The notes under the pieces were generated by a model. That model searched no databases, was not told where the DNA came from, and saw only the letters and a program-made list of their open reading frames with translations. Positions 1-9,155 of a stretch of 64,000 nt of DNA are shown one piece after another. The stretch is from NCBI GenBank assembly GCA_963519845.1, contig CAUQNX010000013.1:62001-126000 (forward strand), given 5' to 3'. This DNA comes from Moellerella sp963519845 (GTDB taxonomy: Bacteria; Pseudomonadota; Gammaproteobacteria; Enterobacterales; Enterobacteriaceae). How positions within the stretch are numbered: the stretch's first letter is position 1; each line of letters starts with the position of its first letter. Both the position numbers and the translations under genes were made by a program.

Positions 1-772
1 CTTGTTTTTTGCCGGCGAAGGCAGAATCATAATGGCTATTGTTTTCAAACGTTGCGATACCAGCTAATGAACTGGCCTGATCATTAAAGAAGTGTCCATC
101 AGTTTTCCCTGCAATATCTTCATTTCCAGAGATTACAATCTTAGCATTGCCATCAAAGCTAGCGGTTACAGGTTGAATATTGGCATCAATATTAAGCGTA
201 AATAGATGGTTGGCTAAATTACCTTCTAGCTTATTTGTTTCAAAATTGGCAACTAAATCACCTGTGGTTGGACCATTTTGCCCATAATTTCCGCTTATTA
301 CAGTAGTGCTATAGGTCGCGCTACCTGACGTTGGCATATTGGTGGTAATATTCTCTCCTGCATAGTAAACATTGCGATAGGCGGTAGTATCTTGCTCATA
401 TTTCCACTCACCAAAGTAAACTTCTTCATCTGCAACTTTTTGAAAACGAAGAAAACCGTTATTTCTCGGATGATTCTGTCCTGAAGTTGATGAGGTATCA
501 TAAGTGCCATGGGCATCTTGTGGTGTAGGGTTTGCTTCGGTACCAAGAAGTCCTTTGAAACCAATTTTCATACCGCGAGCAATACTTGATATACCAATAC
601 CGGGTGAGCCAACGGGGGCTGGGTGAGCAGGTATATTAAGCTGAGATGGGCCAACATTAATTGTTCGCGTTTGCCCCGTCACATCATCAGACTTATTAAA
701 ACCAACCTCCGCCTGCGCGGTACTAACTAAGCCAATAGAACTAATGAGAATGAAATAATTTAATTTTCTCAT
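1..772 (-). CDS. Hemophilin-like Slam-dependent secreted haem-binding protein (partial, 3' end cut)
   Basis: Partial gene running off the left edge; 257 residues are visible from the ATG at 770-772, with a strong AAGGAGG ribosome site (complement of 778-784). The first ~21 residues are a signal peptide ending AQA, with no lipobox cysteine, so the product should be secreted rather than a lipoprotein. The rest is rich in Gly, Asn, Thr and short beta segments, and the last visible residues include DSAFAGKK, like the closing strands of the TbpB-type beta-barrel (GxFFG...aFgGk). This matches the hemophilin family (HphA/HsmA), which captures haem and is exported by a Slam protein. The Slam and TonB receptor partners usually lie next to it and would be left of the window. 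Assigned by architecture only; another Slam substrate is possible. Confidence 0.7.
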   Translation of the reverse strand, partial: MRKLNYFILISSIGLVSTAQAEVGFNKSDDVTGQTRTINVGPSQLNIPAHPAPVGSPGIGISSIARGMKIGFKGLLGTEANPTPQDAHGTYDTSSTSGQNHPRNNGFLRFQKVADEEVYFGEWKYEQDTTAYRNVYYAGENITTNMPTSGSATYSTTVISGNYGQNGPTTGDLVANFETNKLEGNLANHLFTLNIDANIQPVTASFDGNAKIVISGNEDIAGKTDGHFFNDQASSLAGIATFENNSHYDSAFAGKKQ

Positions 773-1293
773 TTAAACCTCCTTATTCAAACTTGATTTA
801 TTTTATGCTCAAATAGGTGCTTCCTTATAAGCCCATCAAAATATGCTATTGCATAACAATGAAATTATATTATATGTTTTTAGTTTATTAAATATTATTT
901 AAATCTTAATTCCCTAGTGCATTTGCAACTAATAGGAATCTATAACATCTTCGATGAAAGGTAAATATTATTCTTCACTATTTTTTATTTTATTTTTTGT
1001 TGTTTTAAATTAATATCTTGCAGATGTTTTTTTAATATTATTAAATAATAATGTACTTTGTTTTAATGTTTATTTTCTTTATTTTAATATAATAATTAAA
1101 TTAGGTTTTATATAAGCGTTATATCATTTTTAAAATAATAAAAATGATTTCTTATTGTGGTTACTTTGAAGTAAATAACCAAGTAAATTGCAGGTGTAAA
1201 TAAATTACACCTGAAGGATATTATATTGCAAATTAAATAGAGATCTAATCATATTCAATATTAGCTTACTCCGTAGAAAGCAACATTCTATAT
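773..1293. other. 521-bp AT-rich gene-free region between fdhD and the hemophilin-like gene
   Basis: No convincing reading frame on either strand. Long AT-rich stretch with two perfect palindromes near fdhD: TTACTT/AAGTAA at 1161-1174 and a 9-bp stem CAGGTGTAA/TTACACCTG at 1191-1213 with a 5-nt loop. The second could be a weak fdhD terminator on the minus strand, but no T run follows, or an operator. I looked for a Fur box upstream of the haem-uptake gene and saw no convincing one. Confidence 0.5.
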
Positions 1294-2124
1294 CTAGTCA
1301 CTTAACCGTTGTGAATGAGTTAAAATAGTTGCACGTCCCGGGCGGCAAAAGGCGACTAAGGTAAGATTACATTTTTCTGCTACTTCAATGGCTAAGGAAG
1401 TGGCGGCAGAAACGGCAAATAAAATTTCCACACCGCAGCTCGCTGCTTTTTGCACCATTTCATAGCTTGCCCTGCTTGAAACCAATACCGCACCTTGCTG
1501 CAACTTCATGCGGTCTTTGGCTCCCAATAATTTGTCCAAGGCAACATGGCGGCCCACATCTTCATAACCTGCGGATAATTCACCTTGTGGGTTAATCCAT
1601 GCTGCTGCGTGGGTACAGCCAGTGACTGAGCCAATCTCCTGAACATCTTTGAGCTGAGAAAGCGCCTTATCTAAATAGGCAAGAGAGAATTGTTGAGTAA
1701 AAGGGAGGGGCTCAATGGGCTTAAATATTTCGGCTAATTGCTCAGTACCGCAAATACCACAACCAGTTCGACCGGCCATATTGCGGCGGTGCTCCTTGAG
1801 TGCCATAAAACGACGGCCCGATAATTCAACATGTACCTCGATTCCTTGATGGCAACCTTGAACTATATCAATCCCGCGAATTTCTTGACTAGATTGTATG
1901 ATCCCTTCAGAAAGAGAGAAACCAACAGCAAAATCTTCTAAGTTTTTGGGTGACGCCATCATAACAACATGTGATATGCCGTTATATACCAGTGCTACAG
2001 GGATTTCTTCGGCTACCCAGTCATCTACATAATGGCCTAATCGGTTTTTATGTTGAGTTATTGTGTGATTGGCACCATGTATTTTTACAATTGTTAATGA
2101 ATTATTGCCATTTGTATCATCCAT
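1294..2124 (-). CDS. fdhD: FdhD, sulfurtransferase for formate dehydrogenase molybdenum cofactor
   Basis: FdhD moves sulfur from IscS to the bis-MGD molybdenum cofactor, a step needed for formate dehydrogenase activity; it acts in the cytoplasm. The protein is 276 residues, normal for the family, and carries the essential CxxC loop (GCGICG, about residue 121) and the C-terminal SRASYEMVQKA segment typical of FdhD. It is divergent from fdoG across about 180 bp, the same arrangement as in E. coli, which supports both assignments. An AAGGA sits 9-10 nt before the ATG. Confidence 0.96.
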   Translation of the reverse strand: MDDTNGNNSLTIVKIHGANHTITQHKNRLGHYVDDWVAEEIPVALVYNGISHVVMMASPKNLEDFAVGFSLSEGIIQSSQEIRGIDIVQGCHQGIEVHVELSGRRFMALKEHRRNMAGRTGCGICGTEQLAEIFKPIEPLPFTQQFSLAYLDKALSQLKDVQEIGSVTGCTHAAAWINPQGELSAGYEDVGRHVALDKLLGAKDRMKLQQGAVLVSSRASYEMVQKAASCGVEILFAVSAATSLAIEVAEKCNLTLVAFCRPGRATILTHSQRLSD

Positions 2125-2305
2125 AGGGTGAATTCCTTTGCTTATTCATACATAATATTAATATTGTGTAAAAAGAGTTTACACCACTTATCAGGCAATG
2201 AACCTGATCGCGCAAGGAAAGCGTTGAATAAAAAAGAGTATTCATCTAGAAAACTTTGTCAAGAATTCAAGTGAATATATGAGCAATGTATATAAGGAGA
2301 TCCCC

Positions 2306-5300
2306 ATGCAAGTCAGCAGAAGAAATTTCTTCAAGATCTGTGCTGGCGGTATGGCGGGTACTACGGCGGCGGCATTGGGTTTTGCACCCTCTACTGCTCT
2401 AGCATCTACACGTCAGTATAAATTACTGCGTGCGCGAGAAACCCGAAATACCTGTACGTACTGTTCTGTTGGTTGTGGGCTATTAATGTATAGCCTCGGT
2501 GACGGTGCGAAAAATGCCAAAGAGAGCATTTTTCATATAGAAGGTGATCCGGACCATCCGGTAAACCGTGGTGCACTGTGTCCTAAAGGGGCCGGCCTCA
2601 TCGACTTTATTCACAGCGAAGGTCGTTTAAAATACCCTGAAGTTAGGGAAGCTGGAACAAATGAATGGAAACGCATTAGCTGGGATGAAGCGCTTGATCG
2701 CATCGCTAGGCTGATGAAGGATGATCGCGATGCTAACTTTATTAAACAAAATAAAGAGGGCGTTACGGTCAATCGCTGGTTAACAACCGGCATGCTCTGC
2801 GCCTCGGCGGGCAGTAATGAAAGTGGTTTTGTTTCCCAGAAATTTACCCGCGCACTCGGCATGCTTGCCGTTGATAACCAAGCGCGTGTCTGACACGGAC
2901 CAACGGTAGCAAGTCTTGCTCCAACATTTGGTCGCGGTGCGATGACCAACCACTGGGTTGACATTAAAAACGCAAATTTAATCGTAGTAATGGGTGGTAA
3001 TGCGGCAGAAGCGCATCCAGTGGGATTCCGCTGGGCGATGGAAGCTAAAATCCATAATAACGCGAAACTTATTGTTATCGATCCTCGCTTTACACGAACA
3101 GCTGCGGTGGCGGATTTTTATACGCCGATACGTTCAGGTACGGATATAACCTTCTTGTCTGGTGTCATCAAATATTTGATGGAAAACGAGAAGATTAACC
3201 GTGAATATGTTGAAGCCTATACCAACGCGAGTTTAATTATTCGTGATGATTACTGGTTTGAAGATGGTTTGTTCAGTGGCTATGATGAAGAAAAACGCCA
3301 ATATGATAAAACCACGTGGAACTATGAGCTGGATGAGAACGGCTTAGCGAAACGCGATACGACGCTTCAACACCCTCGCTGTGTCTGGAATTTATTAAAA
3401 GAGCACGTCAGCCGTTATACGCCTGATGTAGTGACTAATATCTGTGGTACACCGAAAGAAGATTTCTTGCAGGTGTGTGAATATATCGCAGAAACCAGCG
3501 CAAAAGATAAAACCGCTTCGTTCCTTTATGCTTTAGGCTGGACGCAACACACCATTGGTTCGCAAAATATCCGCACCATGGCAATGATCCAGTTACTGTT
3601 AGGTAATATGGGCATGCTGGGCGGCGGTGTTAACGCATTACGCGGACACTCAAATATCCAAGGATTAACCGATTTAGGTTTGCTCTCTCAAAATCTGCCT
3701 GGTTACATGATGTTGCCGTCAGAAAAACAGACAACTATCGATAGCTATCTTGCTGCGAACACACCAAAAGCAACCGTATCAGGTCAGGTAAATTATTGGA
3801 ATAATTACCCTAAATTCTTTGTTAGTTTAATGAAGACTTTCTATGGCGATAAGGCACAGAAAGAGAATGATTGGGGCTTTGACTGGTTGCCTAAGTGGGA
3901 TCAGGGTTATGACGTGTTGCGTTATTTTGAGATGATGGATAAAGGTGAAGTCAATGGCTATATCTGCCAAGGCTTTAACCCGTTAGCCTCATTTCCAAAT
4001 AAAAATAAAATTATTAAATCATTGTCTAGCTTGAAATTCTTGGTAACCATTGACCCACTGGATACTGAAACCGCTAACTTCTGGCAAAATCACGGCGAAA
4101 TGAATGACGTGAAACCTGAAGATATTCAAACAACGGTATTCCGTCTGCCATCTTGTTGTTTCGCAGAAGAAAATGGCTCAATTGTTAACTCTGCTCGTTG
4201 GTTGCAGTGGCACTGGAAAGGTGCTGATGCCCCAGGTGAAGCGATCAGTGATGGTGAGATCCTATCTGGTGTATTTCATCGTATGCGCAAAATGTATCAA
4301 GCAGAGGGGGGCACAACGCCTGAACCTGTATTGAACATGACTTGGAACTACTTTGACCGTGATAATCCAACGCCAGAAGAAGTGGCGCAGGAGAATAACG
4401 GATATGCATTGGTCGATCTGAAAGATGCTGATGGCAAAGTGACAGTCAAGAAAGGGGAACTACTGAGCTCCTTTGCACAATTACGTGATGATGGTTCTAC
4501 CGCTAGTGGATGCTGGATTTTTGCTGGTAGCTGGACACCGAAAGGTAACCAGATGGCTAACCGCGATAACTCAGACCCAACGGGTCTCGGTAATACGCTG
4601 GGTTGGGCATGGGCTTGGCCAATGAATCGCCGTGTTATCTATAACCGTGCTTCGGCAGATCCTATGGGTAAACCTTGGGACCCACGTCGGCAGATTATGG
4701 AGTGGACGGGTGAGAAATGGATTGGTATGGATGTACCAGACTATAGCAATGCCCCTCCAGGCAGTGATGTAGGGCCGTTTATCATGCAGCCAGAAGGAAT
4801 GGGACGTCTCTTTGCTCTCGATAAGATGGCAGAAGGGCCATTCCCTGAACATTATGAGCCAATTGAAACACCATTAGATACTAATCCACTGCATCCGAAT
4901 GTAGTTTCTAACCCAGCAGCACGCGTATTTAAAGATGACTGGGCGCAGATGGGTAAATCAACCGAGTTCCCTTATGTTGGGACTACTTATCGATTAACAG
5001 AGCACTTCCACTTCTGGACGAAACACGCTCGCTTGAACGCTATTATTCAACCTCAACAGTTTATTGAGATTGGTGAGCGACTGGCAATATCGAAAGGCAT
5101 CAAGCAAGGCGATACCGTCAGAGTCAGCTCAAAACGCGGTTTTATTAAAGCAAAAGCTGTGGTGACTAAGCGTATTCGTACATTGAAAGTTCATGGCCGC
5201 GATGTAGACACTATTGGTATCCCAATCCACTGGGGCTTCAAAGGTGTTGCAGTAAAAGGCTTTATTGCCAATACATTGACGCCGTTTGTTGGTGATGCAA

Positions 5301-5353
5301 ATACACAAACACCTGAGTTTAAGGCTTTCCTTGTTAATGTGGAAAAGGTGTAA
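2306..5353 (+). CDS. fdoG: Formate dehydrogenase-O major subunit, selenoprotein
   Basis: Catalytic subunit of the membrane-bound, periplasm-facing formate dehydrogenase: formate to CO2 with electrons passed to FdoH. Reads as 1015 residues if the in-frame TGA at 2891-2893 (codon 196) is decoded as selenocysteine, the position known in E. coli FdnG/FdoG. Residues 1-35 hold a Tat signal with SRRNFFK; the [4Fe-4S] ligands follow (CTYCSVGC, then CPKGAG). The segment after the UGA (HGPTVASLAPTFGRG) is the family signature. The start at 2306 is preferred over the in-frame ATG at 2279 because AAGGAG lies 6 nt upstream and the Tat motif is then N-terminal. N-terminus and internal segments resemble FdoG more than FdnG, and fdhD/fdhE context agrees. 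Annotation software may wrongly split this gene at the TGA. Confidence 0.97.
2891..2928 (+). promoter_or_regulatory. Selenocysteine UGA codon and SECIS hairpin in fdoG
   Basis: The TGA at 2891-2893 is followed directly by CACGGACCAACGGTAGC and a short apical hairpin, AGCA (2908-2911) pairing with TGCT (2917-2920) around an AGTCT loop. This is the bacterial SECIS layout, in which SelB binds a small loop about 20 nt 3' of the UGA. Reading continues openly after the TGA for 820 codons. selA and selB are encoded downstream in the same window. Confidence 0.93.
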
Positions 5354-5364
5354 GGAGATAAAAT

Positions 5365-6309
5365 ATGTCAATGCAATCTCAAGACATTATTCGTCGCTCT
5401 GCCACCAATTCCCTGACTCCCGCGCCTCAGGTGCGGGATTTTAAGGAAGAAGTTGCAAAGTTAATCGACGTCACAACCTGTATCGGCTGCAAAGCTTGTC
5501 AGGTGGCGTGCTCAGAGTGGAATGATCTGCGCGATACCATAGGTACTAACGTTGGGGTATATGATAACCCAATGGATCTGACGGCGAAGTCATGGACGGT
5601 GATGCGTTTCTCTGAAGTTGAAGAGAATGACCGTTTTGAGTGGTTAATCCGTAAAGATGGCTGTATGCACTGTGCTGATCCAGGATGTCTAACATCTTGT
5701 CCCGCTGAAGGTGCTATTGTTCAGTACGCTAATGGGATCGTCGATTTTCAGTCCGAGCTTTGTATCGGTTGTGGCTACTGTATTGCTGGCTGCCCATTCG
5801 ATGTGCCTCGTATCAATAAAGATGATAACCGTGCTTATAAATGTACGCTTTGTGTTGATCGTGTTGAAGTTGGTCAAGAGCCAGCGTGTGTGAAGACCTG
5901 TCCAACAGGTGCGATCCACTTTGGTAGCAAAGAAGACATGAAAGAGATGGCTGCAGAGCGTGTAGCGGAGCTAAATACCCGTGGTTATGCTCATGCAGGT
6001 CTGTATGACCCTGCGGGTGTGGGTGGAACGCACGTGATGTATGTATTGCATCATGCGAACAAGCCTCAGCTTTATAGCAATTTGCCTGAGAATCCAAGCA
6101 TCAGTCCAACTATTACCTTCTGGAAAGGTATTTGGAAACCATTAGCTGCAATTGGATTTGCTGCCACCTTTGCTGGAGCGCTATTCCATTATGTGGGCAT
6201 AGGTCCAAACCGTGTATCGCAGAAAGAAGAAGAAGAGGCATTAGAGGATATGCATGATCCTATCTCTTCTAAAAAGAATAAATCTGCTCAAGAGGAGGAT
6301 CAGCCATGA
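5365..6309 (+). CDS. fdoH: Formate dehydrogenase-O iron-sulfur subunit
   Basis: Electron-transfer subunit that passes electrons from FdoG to the cytochrome b subunit. 314 residues, slightly longer than E. coli FdoH (about 300) through a charged C-terminal tail. Four ferredoxin-type cysteine clusters are visible: CIGCKACQVAC (from residue 39), CMHCADPGCLTSC (about 97), CIGCGYCIAGC (about 133) and CTLCVD...CVKTC (about 158). One membrane helix near residues 250-275 anchors it to the periplasmic face. Starts 11 bp after the fdoG stop with AAGGAGAT overlapping that stop, so the two are translated together; the next gene overlaps its stop. Confidence 0.96.
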   Translation: MSMQSQDIIRRSATNSLTPAPQVRDFKEEVAKLIDVTTCIGCKACQVACSEWNDLRDTIGTNVGVYDNPMDLTAKSWTVMRFSEVEENDRFEWLIRKDGCMHCADPGCLTSCPAEGAIVQYANGIVDFQSELCIGCGYCIAGCPFDVPRINKDDNRAYKCTLCVDRVEVGQEPACVKTCPTGAIHFGSKEDMKEMAAERVAELNTRGYAHAGLYDPAGVGGTHVMYVLHHANKPQLYSNLPENPSISPTITFWKGIWKPLAAIGFAATFAGALFHYVGIGPNRVSQKEEEEALEDMHDPISSKKNKSAQEEDQP

Positions 6310-6971
6310 TACCTGAAGATAATGAAAAGATTATTCGTAATAAACCGATTGAGCGAATAAATCATTGGACGGTCGTGATCTGTTTTCTCTTTACTGCGAT
6401 CAGTGGCTTGGGTTTCTTTTTCCCGTCACTGAACTGGTTTATGAGTATTCTGGGTACGCCACAGCTAGCACGTATTCTTCACCCTTTTGTGGGTACAGTG
6501 ATGTTTGTGCTGTTCGTTTTTATGTTCTTCCGCTATTTCAGCCATAATATGGTCAAAAAAGATGATATTGAATGGGCGAAAAATATTGGTAAAGTGCTAA
6601 AAAATGAAGATGCTGGCGATGTTGGACAGTATAATTTAGGGCAAAAAGGCGTCTATTGGGTAGCCAGTATCAGTATGCTGTTATTGGTTATTAGTGGGGT
6701 GATGATCTGGCGTCCTTATTTCGCTGATTACTTCTCTATTCCTCTGATCCGTATTGCTTTATTAGTCCACTCGCTTGCAGCGATAGGCTTAATTATAACG
6801 ATTATTGTTCATGTTTATGCTGCAATTTGGATCAAGGGTTCGATTCGTGGCATGGTCGAAGGCTGGGTTACACGTGGTTGGGCGAAGAAACATCACCCAC
6901 GCTGGTATCGCGGTATTCTTGAGCAAGAAAGACGCGATAAAGAGAAAAAACAGCAACAAGATAAGAGCTAA
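6306..6971 (+). CDS. fdoI: Formate dehydrogenase-O cytochrome b556 subunit
   Basis: Membrane cytochrome b that takes electrons from FdoH and reduces quinone. 221 residues, against about 211 in E. coli. Four hydrophobic helices are evident, with candidate haem-ligand histidines in ERINHWTV (helix 1), RILHPFVG (helix 2) and LVHSLAAIG...IVHVYAAIW (helix 4). The C-terminus is a Lys/Gln-rich cytoplasmic tail. The ATG overlaps the fdoH stop by 4 bp (ATGA), indicating translational coupling. A rho-independent terminator follows, so the core fdoGHI operon may end here rather than running into fdhE as in E. coli. Confidence 0.95.
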   Translation: MIPEDNEKIIRNKPIERINHWTVVICFLFTAISGLGFFFPSLNWFMSILGTPQLARILHPFVGTVMFVLFVFMFFRYFSHNMVKKDDIEWAKNIGKVLKNEDAGDVGQYNLGQKGVYWVASISMLLLVISGVMIWRPYFADYFSIPLIRIALLVHSLAAIGLIITIIVHVYAAIWIKGSIRGMVEGWVTRGWAKKHHPRWYRGILEQERRDKEKKQQQDKS

Positions 6972-7011
6972 AGATATTCTTATTTTATACCCATGACTTA
7001 AGAACAGAGTT

Positions 7012-7049
7012 AAAAGCCATTTGCACATTAGCTGCAAGTGGCTTTTTTT
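7012..7049 (+). terminator. Rho-independent terminator after fdoI
   Basis: Inverted repeat AAAAGCCATTTGCA / TGCAAGTGGCTTTT (one G-T pair) around a 7-nt loop, running into seven Ts. It lies 40 bp after the fdoI stop. Confidence 0.85.
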
Positions 7050-7228
7050 AACTAAAAATATCTAACTTTTTATTTTTTAACAGATTTATCTCTGAGTTAA
7101 ATTAATCGAAAATATTAAATAAGACTTTTCTATCAATCATATTTTTACAGATGGGATATTATCTGACTAAAGGAACTCGTCAAAATAAAATTCAATTAAA
7201 AATTTGATTAAAAGAAAAGGAATTTTTC

Positions 7229-7972
7229 GTGAAAAAAATAATAACTATAGCGTGCGTTATAGGTGCTTTCTCGTTCGCTGCTCATGCGAATACAGACAAA
7301 ACAAATTTCTATTTAACTGGCAAATTAGGTACATCGGTTATGCAGCTAACCAGTCCTAAATACTCACAATTTGACCGCTCTGATGCTTCTAAAAATGAAT
7401 ATTACTCTGGTGGAAGTAGCAATAGTACGGTTTTTGGCGGCGGTTTAGCAATAGGTTATGATTTGCTTGAGTTGACCAGTCATCCTGTTCGTTTGGAACT
7501 GGATTTGTTGGCTCGTGGTGATATGTCTTCTGACTATAATTTATTTAAAATTGATACGGCAACAGAAAGCTCAACAGATGATGTCACAAATAAAGTTAGT
7601 CTGAATACTGTGATGTTAAATGTCTATTACGATTTTATTAATCAAACTGCATTTACCCCTTATATTTCGGGTGGTATTGGTTACGCTAATATTAAACATA
7701 GAACAACAGTAACTAATTTATGGAATGAGAAAACATTAGGCTACTCAGAGATTAATCAAAGCGCTTTTTCTAAAACGACTAACACTATCGCTTGGAGCCT
7801 AGGTGTTGGCGTTAATTACACAATCAATGATGATTTTGTTGTTGATTTAGGTTACCGCTATTTAGATGCTGGCTTATCGGATTCAACTTATCGTGATGGT
7901 GATTTAACGGATGTATCAAAAGTTAAAGTTAAAACCAATGATATAATGTTAGGCTTAACTTATCGTTTTTAA
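7229..7972 (+). CDS. Outer membrane beta-barrel protein (Opa/OmpA-like family)
   Basis: 247 residues. A clear type I signal peptide (MKKIITIACVIGAFSFAAHA) is followed by alternating polar/hydrophobic strands and Gly-rich turns, closing with a C-terminal aromatic strand (MLGLTYRF) that the BAM machinery recognises. Segments such as YYDF, GGIGYANI and DLGYRYLDAG fit an 8-stranded porin-family or opacity-like barrel. Function unknown; adhesion or serum-resistance roles are known in the superfamily but cannot be read here. It stands alone between two hairpins, separating fdoI from fdhE, an arrangement not seen in E. coli. Confidence 0.75.
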   Translation: MKKIITIACVIGAFSFAAHANTDKTNFYLTGKLGTSVMQLTSPKYSQFDRSDASKNEYYSGGSSNSTVFGGGLAIGYDLLELTSHPVRLELDLLARGDMSSDYNLFKIDTATESSTDDVTNKVSLNTVMLNVYYDFINQTAFTPYISGGIGYANIKHRTTVTNLWNEKTLGYSEINQSAFSKTTNTIAWSLGVGVNYTINDDFVVDLGYRYLDAGLSDSTYRDGDLTDVSKVKVKTNDIMLGLTYRF

Positions 7973-7986
7973 TGGTTATAAAATTG

Positions 7987-8025
7987 ATTCAGTGAAAAGC
8001 AGGAGTTACCTATTTTTCACTGAAT
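7987..8025 (+). terminator. Strong hairpin after the beta-barrel gene
   Basis: Perfect 12-bp stem ATTCAGTGAAAA / TTTTCACTGAAT with a 15-nt loop, 15 bp after the stop of the beta-barrel gene. The T run is in the stem rather than after it, so it could be a terminator or an mRNA-stabilising hairpin. Confidence 0.6.
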
Positions 8026-8192
8026 AATTGCTTTAATAGTATTTGATTTTACTCCCTTTCTACTCTGTTTTTAATAATGCTATATGCTGATAGAGATCCC
8101 CATAACTGGTAGCCTCTGCGTGGTTTTTAGTCTATCCTGAGGGTTATACAAATGGCGTGGATGCCTATCATAAAATTAGAAGAGAGTAGGTC

Positions 8193-9137
8193 ATGAGCAT
8201 TCGAATTGTGCCTAAAGAAGAGTTAGGACAAAATAAAATAAATGAGAAAGGATTAGGTTATATTCCCCCTGTTTTATTCCCTAATTTGAAGGGAGTATAT
8301 CAACGTCGTGCAGAAAGATTAAAAACATTAGCGACACAAAATAATCCTTTTGATAGCTACTTAAATTTTGTAGCGGATATCGCGCATGCACAACATAACG
8401 CGCAGCATGATAATCCGTTACAGATAGATATGGACTTGATTTTAAGTCAGGCGAATGGTGTGAGTAAGCCACCATTAGACTGCAAAACCTTTTCACGTAC
8501 ACCGCATTGGCATAAGCTGCTGCGCTCTATTATTGCTGAATTACTGCCTATCGTTCCTGAGCAAGTAAGGCCCTCCCTTGAAAATCTAGATAAAACCTCA
8601 GATAACGAATTTGAAGAGATGGCAACGGCATTATTGAATCAAGAGTACGCTAAAGTTCCGGCTGAAAAGTCGATTTTTATTTGGTCAGCCCTCTCCCTTT
8701 ATTGGGCGCAAATGGCGGTTCAAATTCCGGGCAAAGCGCGTATTGCCGAGCATGGCGATAACCGTCAATTTTGCCCTGTGTGCGGAAGTATGCCAGTGGC
8801 GAGTGTTGTTCAAATTGGTTCATCTCAAGGGCTGCGTTATCTCCACTGTAATCTGTGTGAAACAGAATGGCATGTGGTGCGGGTTAAATGCAGTAACTGT
8901 GAGAAAACTAGAGAGCTCAACTATTGGTCGCTTGATGATGAAAATGCAGCGGTTAAAGCTGAAAGCTGCGGTGACTGTGGCAGCTATCTAAAAATCCTTT
9001 ATCAAGAGAAAGATGCCAGAGTCGATGCAGTCGCTGATGATTTAGCGTCGATTATCTTAGATGCTAAAATGGAAGAAGAAGGCTTTGCCCGTAGCAGTAT
9101 CAATCCATTCCTGTTCCCAGGGGAAGGCAGTTACTAA
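8193..9137 (+). CDS. fdhE: FdhE, formate dehydrogenase accessory protein
   Basis: Cytoplasmic assembly factor needed for activity of the respiratory formate dehydrogenases; in E. coli it binds the catalytic subunit before Tat export. 314 residues, normal length. The C-terminal half holds rubredoxin-like CxxC pairs: CPVCGS, CNLCET, CSNCEK and CGDCGS (about residues 193-265). In E. coli it directly follows fdoI; here about 1.2 kb with a beta-barrel gene separates them. selA follows after 18 bp, so fdhE-selA-selB form a unit. Confidence 0.95.
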   Translation: MSIRIVPKEELGQNKINEKGLGYIPPVLFPNLKGVYQRRAERLKTLATQNNPFDSYLNFVADIAHAQHNAQHDNPLQIDMDLILSQANGVSKPPLDCKTFSRTPHWHKLLRSIIAELLPIVPEQVRPSLENLDKTSDNEFEEMATALLNQEYAKVPAEKSIFIWSALSLYWAQMAVQIPGKARIAEHGDNRQFCPVCGSMPVASVVQIGSSQGLRYLHCNLCETEWHVVRVKCSNCEKTRELNYWSLDDENAAVKAESCGDCGSYLKILYQEKDARVDAVADDLASIILDAKMEEEGFARSSINPFLFPGEGSY

Positions 9138-9155
9138 TTAGAGAGTAAGCAGGTT

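Noticed and set aside
773..900. Fur box upstream of the hemophilin-like gene
   Set aside because: Expected for haem uptake genes, but no convincing 19-bp match was seen in the promoter region.
2891..2893. In-frame TGA that splits fdoG into two open frames
   Set aside because: Not a nonsense mutation: it is at codon 196, the known selenocysteine position, with a SECIS hairpin after it and selA/selB downstream.
2611..2964. 117-codon antisense frame in fdoG
   Set aside because: Lies wholly opposite conserved fdoG coding sequence; no ribosome site or family features. The same reasoning removes the other opposite-strand frames over known genes.
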